A stretch of 64,000 nt of DNA from Clavaria fumosa (taxonomy: Eukaryota > Basidiomycota > Agaricomycetes > Agaricales > Clavariaceae): assembly GCA_951802425.1 (NCBI GenBank), contig OX637798.1, positions 558,001 through 622,000 on the forward strand, given 5' to 3'. The first letter of the stretch is position 1. Each line of letters starts with the position of its first letter. The position numbers and the translations under genes were made by a program. Shown piece after piece: positions 41,936 to 53,232 of the stretch. The notes below the pieces were generated by a model, which saw only the letters and a list, made by a program, of their open reading frames with translations, had not been told where the DNA came from and did not search any database.

Positions 41936-43343
41936 GGGGAGGCTCTCACCATGAATATGAACATTCGCATATGTGAGGACATTGCTCTCCAGTTGATGCC
42001 ACCACCTGTCAAGGTTGACAACAATCAGCTTGGTGCAACCCCTCTGCAGTATGACTTCTCTATGCATCCCTTGCTCCTCCTTCCCACTCACATGTCATTG
42101 ATTTCATTGATTTCATTTATTGATCTCCTGTCACTGACAATGTCTCCATGCTGCCTCCTCCCCTTTCCCTATGCATAGTCTCCAGCCTTAGTTTCCAGCC
42201 TCACAATATGCAGCCTCTTCCTTCTAGTATGTAATACCCATGTAAATGTAGTTGGTATGTCAGACTGATATCAAGTTAGGTTGACCCTTTGCACCTCTCA
42301 CAAGGGAACACATCCTTACACAAGACCACCAAGAAAAAAGGAAATACTGAAACTGCCTTACTGTCCTTTGCATGGGACTTGCTGTGCAAGTAGAGTGAAT
42401 CAGTCTGGGGTTGATTTTGGGATTTGCAGCAATCTCATCAGGTTGTTTATCAGGAGCAGGGGTAGATGGGTCATTCTGAGTAGAAGGAGTTGTACTTCTC
42501 TTTTGCAGTTTTCTCTATATGTTCTGCTGCTATCCAGCATGTTGGCCCATGAGGAAGTGAAAGGAGAACAGAAACATTATGTAAGCCATTGTACTCATCC
42601 TTTGTGCATCAGCTTACTCACAGCATCATAACCAACTCCTTGAAAACTTTACTAGCACATAACAGATATACTAGGCTTCATGTTCATGAATTTGTGTGCA
42701 ACATTACATGTGCTCAAGCCATTTGACATTGGCAGACCTGATCTGGACAACTGGGCAGAAGTAAGACACATGCTGCCAATGTTTCATGAAAGCTAGTGGT
42801 TCAGAAACTTGTATGCACCTGGAAGACATACTAGGGGTCATGTTGGCCAAAAGTCCTATTTTTCTGTTCAGTATTGCATGTGCTAGAATCATTTGAAGGT
42901 GCCTCACTCAGTGTACTATCTCCCCTCAAACAACTTTTTCCATAGCTTGAATTGGAGGCTGTAAATTTTACAGCACCTGGACATCATTATGAGGGTCTCA
43001 TACCTTTAATTTCATGTCAATTCACTAACTGTTTTATTTCTCACTGCAATTCGAATGAGTGACTATGACATTGGCAATGTCACACTGGAAGCACAATAAT
43101 GTGGTCATTCTAGCAGTATGTACACATAGACTATCGCGATGACCAGGAAGAAGGCTCGAACAGGCGGTCATGGACAGGGGGCAGGAGGAACTGAAAACGT
43201 AACCACAAGAGCTACAGTCGAAATACAGATTCAGATTATAAAACCTTTCTAGGTTGATACAGGAAATTCGACGAGAACGTGACTATCTCGTTTTGACGTC
43301 GTACTTGGTTTCAGTGAGATAGAAACAGAGACGAAGTGACCGG
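41936..43343. other. Intergenic, nothing coding supported
   Basis: Two diverged direct copies of a phrase (atactaggnntcatgtt ... acatgtgct(c/a)...atttga) lie at about 42670-42725 and 42828-42895. 43070-43340 carries the presumed 3' untranslated region of receptor 1. No frame looks coding. Confidence 0.45.
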
Positions 43344-44955
43344 TTACATGCTCGAGAACGGGCGATGAAACGCTGGAACCACGGGGGCAGGAACTGCCAG
43401 CACGCGCACGCGTTCACGATCTGTAGATCGCATGCTCTGGATTGCGATGTAGTGTTGTGGTACCACGCGGTGCGGGTCGAGGATGTTCCCTGGGATGGGC
43501 GAGGGCGGCGCGGCAATCACGGAGGAAGAGATAGAGGCGGTGTCAGAGTCCGGAGAGTTGAAAAACAAGGTGCTGATCGTCGAGGTTTCGGTGCCTATGG
43601 ATTTCTCCAGGTCGCGGTTTGCGTCGCTGGTCTTGGCGTCGGCAAGGGACGAGAGGGAGTCAGTGCGACGTATGCGATGATCAGCATATGTCGAAGGTGG
43701 ATCCGAAGAAGAATAGTCCTTCCAACTATGCAAACAGATTAGATTTTCGGTGTGATGAAAGAAATTTGCAAGCTTACCGTGGAAGAGTGTCCTTGCTCCG
43801 TTGTTTCAACCTATCGAACGTTTGCACCAGGGCGAGGCAAGCCTGACTATAGCGTCTTCGCGCTCGTCCTCCAAGGCCGAACAACACAAAGAACAGCAAT
43901 GCGCTAACAGGGAAGAGCCATCTGGTCAGCTCGACAGAAGTCCGATATGTCGGACTTCCTCTCCAGTAGGCGGCAGTTACGAGACGAACGCGCGAGAAAC
44001 TATAATGTGTATCACGCCAGGAGACCCAAGGTGTCAACGGAGTCCCGTGCACTGAGGCATAGATGCTGTAGATGCCGGCAGGGATCGTGTAAAACATTTG
44101 GATGCAGACAAGGAGAATCAATCGCAGATAGCGACTGATACTGAGGGACTCCGCGGAAGACAAAATGTCATTGAGGAGGACGCGGCGGTTCCAAAACGCA
44201 CGCAGTGCGAGACCTGCCTTGGATGAGTTATTCTGAAATCGTGCGTACGAAACGCTTACAGGAATAGACAAGCGAGACGCATCCCAAGAGGGGCGCCCAA
44301 AGCAACACGAAAAAAATGCTCAGTAAGGTGTTGTAGAGAGCCGGATAACAGCCAACGGTCTCGAGGACATCAAAGCGATGGCTTTGGACAATGAAGTCTG
44401 TAGAGAGTGTACATATAAGACTGGGAGACAAAAGCGGTGAATGGAACGCACGAAAAAGCATGACGAAAACCGGTATCCCGACCGCTATGCAAAGATCTAT
44501 TGCCATGGATCGCTTTTTCTTTGGAAGCAATGAGGCATTAAATCGAGCAAGAACACAGATCACCCACATCTCGGTTGTTGATAGGCGCTGTCTGTATGGT
44601 GGCTATGTGATAGAGGCGACGAACGATGCATAAGGAAGACGCGGGGATTCCGATGCCAGCACCGAGGAGGAACTTGGATGCTTCGAATTCAACTCGGAAC
44701 TCAGCAGGAGCGCAGAAGCGGACAGGGCAGCAAATAAGACGTACTGATATCACACCATATAGGAGCGAGATTCAACATCGTGTCTCTCCAGACGATAGCG
44801 TTGACGAATTCGATAAAGCAAGATATAGAGGCCCAGAACATAAACGCGCATGTGCCTGCATTCCATGCATGCAAATGCCAGGACAGCGGCACCAGGCCCA
44901 GAAAGAAACCAAAAAATGCAGCGAAGGGGAGTGCGGGATATGCTGGATCGTACAT
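43344..44955 (-). CDS. STE3-type pheromone receptor 1
   Basis: Six exons (about 44955-44745, 44680-44568, 44518-44452, 44397-44260, 44213-43778, 43725-43344) join to 448 aa. This is a class D fungal GPCR with seven hydrophobic helices in the first 300 residues and a cytoplasmic Ser/Thr-rich tail. Family hallmarks are LVPLSWHLHAWNAGTC, NLAPIWCDI, GIGIPASSLCIVRRLYHIA, SHRFDVLETVGCYPALYNT, ISRYLRL and WVSWRDTHYSFSRV. It binds a farnesylated peptide pheromone of another mating type and signals through a G protein to the mating MAP kinase pathway. It is divergent from receptor 2, with the pheromone gene between them. Variants such as SHRF in place of the usual GHRF set it apart from receptors 2-4. 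Confidence 0.9.
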
Positions 44956-46118
44956 GGAGGGAAGCGAGGAAGCGAGGAGGGTGGGAGGGCAATAGTCGCC
45001 TGTGGTGGCACCCTAAGCCTTGGGGCCGCAGACTGGCCAATGAGTTGATCGGCGATCGGGAGGCGTGACCGCGTTGGTCCCACGCCTCTTGCTTTGTTCC
45101 TTTTCCGGTAATCACCTCGAGGCTTGGAGAGCCGGATAACAATGGCACCAGCACAATGGCAAGCGGTCATCTTTGACAGCAACCATCTAAACCTTACAGT
45201 ACATGGAGCGTTTCATCTCGTAGCACCTGACGCAGGCCCAAATCTCAACCTGGGGTGGAATGAGGCTTTCTTCACCCCACTCCCTCCTCGCTGTACCCGA
45301 TAGGTAAAATTATTACGCGTGATATTAATGCAACAGATATCCAAGGTTTACCCTCTAGGACGTTGTGCCGCAAACGTGTGCAGCACCGTGTCCTTTCGCG
45401 GGGAGTAATGGTTCACTGGAACCTCAGGTATTCAGTGCTTCAGCCATAGCAAAATTATAAAGGAACGCCTTATACATGCCATTAAGCATCGTACGTGCTT
45501 CGAGACAATCGATGTTGGTATCCAAATACTCAGCGTGTTGTTGGTTGCAATATAATAATCTCTCATCTTGGGTAATTCCATTTCCTTGGCACTCCTTTCA
45601 GGTTGTGTAACGATGGGGGGAATGTCCAGCGAAGGTCACACGTGTCAAGACGCGCGCGCTCAGGACTGCTCTTGGGACAGCTTGCTTTCCCGCGTGGGCC
45701 TTGAGACAATGGCCTACGCTTTACGGCAAACTGTTTGCCTTTTATGGCTCCACCGGCAGTAACTGCCGCACAACAGTGAAAACCTGAACCAAGCATTGGC
45801 GACTGCTGCTATATCGTGGACAGGCCGAATGCAGAGCTCATTGTGAAACTAATCTACCCAATCATCTTCCGCTACTTCAACTTAACCCACTTCCAATTGC
45901 CACTTATGCTTTCCTTATTCGGCCAACAATGACTGCATTGCCTCTGCCGACGCATTGCGCAGTCCTTGATCAATCTCGCATGAGAATTTTATTCATGGCT
46001 CGTGTGTCACCCAACTCATTCATGGCCACATCCCATTGTCTCCCTGATTTGAACCAGACGCCTAACATATTTTAACTGCGTCGCGCATGCGCGTCGAATC
46101 TTCGAGAGGATCCCACCA
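44956..46118. other. Intergenic between receptor 1 and pheromone gene
   Basis: Both strands were scanned for short frames ending in Cys-aliphatic-aliphatic-X before a stop; none was found. A frame on the minus strand at about 45720 ends CRKA, which is not a CaaX box. The stretch probably holds the divergent promoters of receptor 1 and the pheromone gene. Confidence 0.45.
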
Positions 46119-46307
46119 ATGGACTCCTTTGCTATTCTCGAATTGCTGCATGACGCACTCCTCGCCTCACCTAGCCAACCGTTACTCGTAAATGAGCCAG
46201 ACTCAGTGCAAGAGTCTTGCTTGGACGAGTCCGAGGACGAATGGTCCCTGCCCGTAGACGAGGAAAAATCCTTGTTCATGACCAAAGCGTTCTGCATAAT
46301 TGCATGA
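46119..46307 (+). CDS. Farnesylated mating-pheromone precursor
   Basis: The 62-residue frame starts MDSF and ends FCIIA followed by TGA: a CaaX box (C, I, I, A) for farnesylation, removal of the last three residues and carboxymethylation. The body is strongly acidic (DESEDEW, VDEEK), as in basidiomycete precursors, and a charged pair lies 9-13 residues before the cysteine (EEK), where N-terminal processing normally occurs. The mature peptide would be roughly the last 10-12 residues before the cysteine, but the exact cut is not certain. It sits between divergent receptors 1 and 2, the classical arrangement of a P/R (B) mating subunit, so a partner receptor elsewhere is expected to be its target. 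Confidence 0.85.
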   Translation: MDSFAILELLHDALLASPSQPLLVNEPDSVQESCLDESEDEWSLPVDEEKSLFMTKAFCIIA

Positions 46308-46931
46308 TTATATGGTGGGTGTCTTTCTTTTCACTCGCAGCATTGCTCTGACGTTCTTTCGTGTGCACCGATTAGGGTACCGCTCGACTCTGTGCATCGA
46401 CAAGAGCGGAAAAAGACTCCGTCTACTCGCATCCTCATCTTGATGTCCCAGCGTGGTTGTGGCCGACGTTCTCTGATTACAACTCTTCGTTTTCTTGCAT
46501 TGGCAGCATTTATTTCACGTTAAAGCTAGCGTTTTTCGTTATCATTATTCACTACTGTCCATTGTAGATATACGCATTTCCTGTTTCGACTTGTTGAATG
46601 CATGCACCGAAGCATAGCATGTCCAATCGATGAGGATCTCTGAGGCTGATTGTAGGCTCAAAGTGATTCACTATCGTGCATGTGTACGCGTAAAGGTTGA
46701 GCGAAATATCAGCCGTATAGTGCTGTCGGGCTGCTCAAGCACGGTTTTCCCCGGACACGAGGCACGCGATTGATCATTGAGCTGCCCGATACAGGCAACA
46801 GAGGACTTCAAACTCCGACGGCTGGCTGACTCCGACCATTGTCGCGTCTATGGTGGATTAGATCCAACACGGGATTATAATGGCCACACGCCAGGTTCGC
46901 AGACAACACTCCTCTTTCCTCTCATTCTACC
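46308..46931. other. Intergenic upstream of receptor 2
   Basis: This holds the 3' flank of the pheromone gene and the promoter of receptor 2. No further CaaX-ending frame was seen on either strand. Confidence 0.45.
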
Positions 46932-48519
46932 ATGTCGGGTCCTCCGTATCCTCTATTTCCTGTGTTCGCTTTCCTGGGCTTTTTTCTCACTTTGGTACCT
47001 CTACCGTGGCATCTTGAAGCTTGGAATTCGGGAACTTGTTTCTACATGATATGGACTTCCCTGGCCTGCCTGAATCAATTTGTCAACTCCGTTGTATGGG
47101 CCAGAAATGCATTGAACTCTGCGCCCATCTGGTGCGAGATCTGTATGTATCGTGGCGTATCTTTCAAAACTCGGTTTGGTTTCTTACATTCGCCACGGAA
47201 TCCAGCTACTCGCATTATGCTGGGAGCATCTGTGGGGATACCCGCATCGTCGCTCTGCATCATGCGGCGCTTATGCCACATTGCGAGAATAAAGTCGGTC
47301 ACTGTTACTAAGTCTGATGTGCGTGATGCCCTTTGTGTTGCTACGATATTCGTCAACGCCCTACAGAAACGTAGAGCTGTTCTCATAGACACCCTCATAT
47401 GCGTTGTTTTTCCTGCTATGTTCATTGCGCTGCGTGAGTCTTTCAACCTTGGCTCAGTTTGTCGCTCCAATTTTCGCACCAGAATATGTTGTACAAGGGC
47501 ATCGCTTCGACATTTTTGAAGAGATCGGCTGCTTCCCAGCCATATATAATACACTTATTGCGTACTTCACCACCGCCATATGGCCTCTCGTCCTCGGTCT
47601 TATCTCAGCCATCTATTGCGGTACGCCTCGCCGATTCAGTCCTAGTGTTCTTCTAATCGTCTGACAGTTCTGTCTCTCATCGCATTTATGCGGCGTCGCG
47701 CGCAAATCAACGAGCTCCTTTCTTCAAGTAGCTTGCTGACGACTTCATGTTATTTTCGATTGATGGCATTAGCTATGACCGAGATATTTTGCACCACGCC
47801 CCTCGCCATCGTCTCGATATACATCAACTTAGCACAGGGTCTCCGGCCGTGGATCAGCTGGGCGGACACTCATTATAACTTTTCGCGAGTGGGACAATTT
47901 CCTGCAGTTCTGTGGAGATCAGATCACTCTTTCGTGATCGCGTTCGAGTTGAATCGGTGGAGCCCTGTCTTTTGCGCATTTGTCTTCTTCGCGTTTTTCG
48001 GCTTCGCGCAAGAGGCTCGCGGGAATTACCGAGCTGCGTTCTGGGCTGTTGCGTCTTGCCTCGGATTCAAGCCGAAAGTCAAACCGTCGTCCATGTCGTT
48101 CTCTATTGGGTGCGCGTGCCGCTTTCCTTTGTCCCAAAAAACCCCAACATTAACTAAATTCGTTTGTTTCTCCCAGACAATACCGTCGTCGCCAGCTCTT
48201 GTCCTCCGATCTCAAATCGTCCCTCGCTTCGCCCGTTCCCGACTTGTCGATCCCGCGCCACAAGCGCACCGAGTCGTCTTCAGACCTGTACGCGTCTTCC
48301 ATCACTGAGGAGACGGAGGAGTCTTCGCAGCTGCCCTCGCCCGCGAACGAGGAGAAGATGGCGCTGTGGAACCCGCCTAACCTTCCGCGAAGGGCGCCAC
48401 CCGCCTACGCCCGACCGCTCCCATCCCGCGCGTTAGAAGCATACGGCCAAACCTATCGCCGTGCTGGTATGGGCTACACGCCGCCTGCGCTGGACCCTTC
48501 GTGGCGCTTCACTTGCTGA
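46932..48519 (+). CDS. STE3-type pheromone receptor 2
   Basis: Six exons (about 46932-47142, 47206-47318, 47367-47433, 47483-47620, 47668-48109, 48177-48519) join to 437 aa. Hallmarks are LVPLPWHLEAWNSGTC, SAPIWCEI, GASVGIPASSLCIMRRLCHIA, QGHRFDIFEEIGCFPAIYNT and WISWADTHYNFSRV, in a seven-helix layout followed by a Ser-rich tail (LSSDLKSSLASPVPDLS). Exon phases match receptor 1 exactly. It is closest to receptor 3 in sequence and on the same strand, pointing to a tandem duplication. It is the nearest receptor downstream of the pheromone gene. Introns are 47-67 bp. Confidence 0.92.
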
Positions 48520-50332
48520 GGCCCCAAATGGGGAGAATATGACAATCATCGATGAGACGCGCGTTGTGTCACGATCGAAGCCATGACGTGCACATGCCTC
48601 GAGCCTCTGCTTACGCATTTATTACACGCCACAACGATTTTCACGACTGTCCATCTCTTCGCTGCGCCCGCGCGCTCTCCTTTGCTCCATTCAACATTTC
48701 ACGTGCTGATCGACGCTTTACTCGCATCAACACCGGACCGAATCACACTAAAATGTCTGCCGTTCTTGTTTTGCAAAAAGCAACTGTATCGCTATCACCA
48801 TTTGTTCGCCCTTCGCCCTTCGCCCTTCGCAGAAATCCCGGCATTCGTGGACGAAGCGTCTCGGAAAAATGTATCAGATGGTTTGAATTTCTTGTTCGCG
48901 ACTTCATATATACGATGAGAATTGTAGCCTCTACTTGCTGTGATTTATTGTACTGTCTTTCTCTGCAGTTCTGCGCTGACGGCCCCTGTTTTGCCTTGAC
49001 CTTGTTCCTCATTTGCACATTTCAGGGTGGGGTGGAATTGGGTTGCCAACGGTTGGTGCACAGGTGATCATCTGACAAATACGGTAACAGGACCCCGTCT
49101 TTCCACCAGAATAGTCCTATTTGATGGGCCTCTGATTTGGACAGTCTCCCTTCCACCCCACACATTCATTTTGCTCCGGTTCCCACCGATAAGGGTCTCT
49201 CTCCATTCGATCCACCCCCGCGCGTCCACGTAATTCTGACCAGGCTAATCCTACTTGGGATATCTTCTGTGTTTCTCCGCCCGCGGCCACACTTTCCCTT
49301 GGCACGGCACAAGAAAAGCTCAACACTTTTTTGCCATCTGCAGGGTGCTATCACACTCACAGCCTTTTCGCTCTGAGGCCTGGCAATTGAGTTGGTTGCG
49401 TTCTCAAAGTGGAGTACGGGCTCTGTGGTGTTCGGATCCAGTCCTCGTCTCGGATTCTGGGGTTTGGAGCCGTCCTCGTCATTCTATGCCTCAAGGGCAG
49501 CATTCGCTTTCGCGTCCAGTGCCAGGGTCGAACGATTTTCCCCATTTGCCGCCCTCCAGTCATCACTGGTCACGTGGTTCAATTTTTCACTTCCCTACTG
49601 AGCTCACTTCCCTTCTGAGCGCTCGGAGGACTGCCCTTTCACGCTCTTTTGTTCGCCTCAGCGGTGTACGCTTCGTCAGTGTGCACTTGTGCGAACGAGA
49701 GGTGATGTTGAATGGAGCATGAATACGCGCCTTGTGCCCGGCAAAGGTTCTTGCGTGATTTGCGACTTTTTTGCTCGCCGCGGTTTATGTAAAATCAGAA
49801 AGATGCCCTGTCAATGTCAGAGTTAGCCGCCTCGCGCTAGCCCTCGTAACTATGCTCTTTTCCTTTTTCCCTCATTCCTGCAGCCTCGTGTTGTACCTCG
49901 TCGCACGAGCACGTCCGAAGACGAGCCGGGTATAATTTCGTTTCCCATGGGAGAGATACGGGAATCCGCTGAAGCTGCGAAGCCCGCGTAGGATATGTAT
50001 CCGCTGTTGACGACGATGAGCAAAGGCGTCGAGTCTGCAGATGCCCTTGTTCTGAATTTGGGATCCACCGAGGTTCGTGATACGCTTCGTCGCTTAAAGT
50101 GGTGCGTTTCAGGGTTATTTTACCCAAATTTTGTGCCAAAATAACTGACCAGATTTAGCAATCAACAAACAGAACCCAAACAGAGCCATCTTAACCGATT
50201 CTCCCCCAATGACCGGTGGACCCTATAAGAAGAACGCACCACCTCACCATCCTCGTTTGGTCTCTTCGTCTATCACTCATCCCCGCGTAGCAACCCCCTT
50301 CCTCCCCGTGCCCGCCAAGTCATCCTCGAACC
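48520..50332. other. Intergenic between receptors 2 and 3
   Basis: Long for this locus (1.8 kb), with several open frames up to 171 residues (for example 48552-49067) that lack protein-like character and splice logic. Scanning for CaaX ends on both strands gave none. An origin as a decayed gene cannot be excluded. Confidence 0.4.
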
Positions 50333-52083
50333 ATGGCAGATCCTCTATATCCAATGTTTTCTGTCTTCGCCTTCATCGGCTTCGTTATCACCCTTATCCC
50401 TCTGCCTTGGCACTTGGAGGCTTGGAACTCGGGGACTTGCTACTACATGCTCTGGACATCTATCGCTTGCTTAAACCAATTCATCAATTCGGTCCTATGG
50501 GCGCGCACGGCGCGCAATCTTGCACCTGTCTGGTGTGACATATGTAAGGCGTCCATCTTACGATAGACGCCCATCGCACTCAAGTAGACTGTACTCTTCT
50601 CAATCTATAGCAATTCGTATCATGTTCGGCGCATCCGTGGGCATACCCGCTGCGTCTCTCTGCATCATTCGACGTCTCTACAATATCGCGAGCGTCCAGT
50701 CCGTGACTGTGACCAAGGCTGACGTAAGCAGATCATCGATCTCGCGTCGTTTTGTCCAGCTCACGCGACCGTGCAGAAACGTCGTTCGATCTTGATAGAC
50801 ACTTTGCTATGCGTTGGACTTCCGGCCGTGTTCATACCTCTGCGTGAGCAATGAGATTTTTTTGGAGAGATTTGCGAGCGATGCTCACACTCTCCTCAGA
50901 ATATGTCGTACAGGGGCATCGTTTCAATATACTTGAAGAGATCGGCTGCGCACCAGCCATATTCAACACTCTCTTGTTGTTTTTCACCACCAGTATTTGG
51001 CCGGTCATTCTGGGATTGGTTTCCGCCGTCTATTGTGGTCCGTTTTCATCTTCCCCTCTAGCGTCTGCTCGCCAGCCTAACGCTCTCGAAATAAAGTCCT
51101 CACGCTGATGGCGCTATCGAAACGACGTTCCCAATCGCGAGAATACTTCTCTTCCAACTTCGTCACCGCCTCGCGGTACTTCCGCCTTATGGCGCTCGCC
51201 CTCACAGAGGTTCTTTTTACGACGCCTCTCGCAATCTTCGGGATGTACCTAAGCGCCGCGGACGGTGGCTTGCGGCAATGGGTAAGCTGGGCAGACACCC
51301 ACTACAACTACGGGCGCGTGGATCTGATCCCGGCCGTCCTCTGGCGTTCCGACCGTCTTGCGCTGGTAGCACTGGAAATGAGCCGCTGGAGCCCCGTAGC
51401 GTGTGCGCTTGTGTTCTTTGCGTTCTTCGGCTTCGCAGAGGAGGCGCGTAAGAACTACCGCAGGTTATTCTTGGCCATTGCTGGTTGCTGCTGCGGTTAT
51501 ACCCCGCCTGCACCAAAGCACTCGCAGGTGTCTGCTTCGGTCTCTATTGGGTACGTAACTTATTCAATTCGCACTCCTGATGTTTGCTGATACGCCTGAC
51601 CACTTTAGACATTACCGTAGGCCTAAGCCACTCATCTCGACTGCGAACACGAGAAGCTCGAAAGCCTCGCTCACACCGTCGTCCTCGTCTTCGGCCTCGT
51701 CCGATGCACCTTCTTCGCCAATCAAACGGCGCGACTCGCTTGCATCGTCCATGCTCTCCGGCTCGCTCTCGCCTTCGTCCTCCTTGGACGAGAAGAACCC
51801 TGGTGGCCTGTTCGAGCCGTTTGCGTTCCCGCTCGACGGCGAGACTGAGTACGACGAAGACGACAAGAAGGGTGCGATGGCGAAGCCTTTGCCTCTCGGG
51901 CAGCCGCGCCCAAGGGTGGACGGCCAGGGCCAGGGGGCATTGCGCGTGCCTTTACCTGTACCTGTGCCCCTGCCGCTCCAGGCCGACCGTCATCTCCAGC
52001 AAGCACCACCGGCCTTCGTCCCCTTTAGACGCACGGCGGTTCCGCTGGTCGTCGAGCCCACGCGACGTTACACGACCGTCTGA
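50333..52083 (+). CDS. STE3-type pheromone receptor 3
   Basis: Six exons (about 50333-50543, 50611-50723, 50777-50843, 50900-51037, 51097-51550, 51609-52083) join to 485 aa. Exons 1-4 have exactly the lengths found in receptor 2 (211, 113, 67, 138). Hallmarks are LIPLPWHLEAWNSGTC, LAPVWCDI, GASVGIPAASLCIIRRLYNIA, QGHRFNILEEIGCAPAIFNT and WVSWADTHYNYGRV. The tail is longer and rich in Ser, Asp and Pro (SLSPSSSLDEKN, PVPVPLPLQ). It converges with receptor 4. Whether it discriminates mating types or is one of the non-mating STE3-like receptors common near agaricomycete B loci cannot be told from sequence. Confidence 0.92.
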
Positions 52084-53232
52084 CGAAAGATGCTATGAAT
52101 GGCAAAAGAAACCCACGCATGTTAAATCGATCCAACGCATCTTGTATATTGTTTGCCGACAAGTGTCTCCCCTCGGATGTCCCAACAACACAACCAACCA
52201 ATACAACCAACCAACCCAACCCAACCAACAACCTTGTGTCCTTGCTGTGTCACTCTGTATTTGCCAAGGTCGAAACAGAAGAAAGAAGATCAAAGAAAAC
52301 TCAAAGGTGTATTACTAGGCGTCAACTCTTGCTTTCCTTTCACTCCCTCGTTCGCTCTCTTTCTCTCGCTATCCCTGCCTTCCGATGAGTGGATGCGCAG
52401 TGTTATATATAGAGTGTGTATCTTGTCAGAAGCAATCGGATGGAAGAACTCAAACTCTCCTTTTTTAACCTTCCTTTTGTACTCGGTCCTGCCCCCGTTT
52501 CTTGTTTCCTCCCTTTCAAGCTCTTCGTTCGTTTTCATATGATTCAGATACCGAACTCGTCGTCTTTCCCTTTTGTTTTATCTGTGTCTCTTGCTTGCAT
52601 GCCTTAGAAGCTGTCGAGATGGAAGCTGTTGTTATAAATGGCTTTGCTGGTTTTGCTTATTCTCTTTTTTTTGGATCGTCTGTATCTGCTGTACGTTGGT
52701 ACGTTGGTACGACTTGACAATATATCAGGATTTACAGACTCGCAGGTTTTTTGATCGCCATGTGATCCTTGGCCGTACCGCCATCGGAGTTGAGTTGAAC
52801 ATTTTCACTCAAGCTCATTCAGAAGCGAAAATAAGCGCCAATTTATTCTTTTTTCATGGTATAGACAAGGCATAGTGAAATGTGCCTGAGGGTTTCGCGT
52901 CCATGTCTCCCTACTGCTACTGAGACAACAAAAGAAAAGGTCTAAACGGCGTCGAGGATGCAGAGATTACAAAAGCCGCACCGTGCGGCGGTGCGGACCT
53001 TGATGCCGAGAGGTATGCTAGCAACTTCAAAGGGAATAATGATGAATGGGATATGAAAACAACTAGCTCGTGGAGAAAAGGGCTAAGGATACAGTAGTGG
53101 CAGCGCAAGGAGCGCTAGCGGGCGCCATTCGCCCTTGTTCGAGGCGTTCAATGGGGTTGGCATGGTATAGTACTGGTGTCGTGTCGGCGCCATAGAGAAA
53201 GATACGTTGTTCTGGGTAGGGGAAACCCGTCG
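52084..53232. other. Intergenic between convergent receptors 3 and 4
   Basis: This holds the two 3' ends. It includes an (ac)caacc-rich stretch at 52180-52235 and T-rich tracts. One CVLA tetrapeptide at about 52238 is not followed by a stop, so it is not a pheromone gene. Nothing coding is supported. Confidence 0.45.

Noticed and set aside
45718..45735. Minus-strand CaaX-like end (CRKA)
   Set aside because: The two middle residues are Arg and Lys, not aliphatic, and there is no pheromone-like frame upstream.
48552..49067. 171-residue plus-strand ORF between receptors 2 and 3
   Set aside because: The composition looks random, there are overlapping alternatives in other frames, and no conserved motif or splicing pattern is seen.
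49255..49722. 155-residue plus-strand ORF
   Set aside because: Low-complexity Ser/Arg-rich sequence with no domain and equally long overlapping frames; not supported.
52230..52260. CVLA tetrapeptide in the receptor 3-4 interval
   Set aside because: It is followed by a sense codon rather than a stop, so it is not a CaaX terminus.
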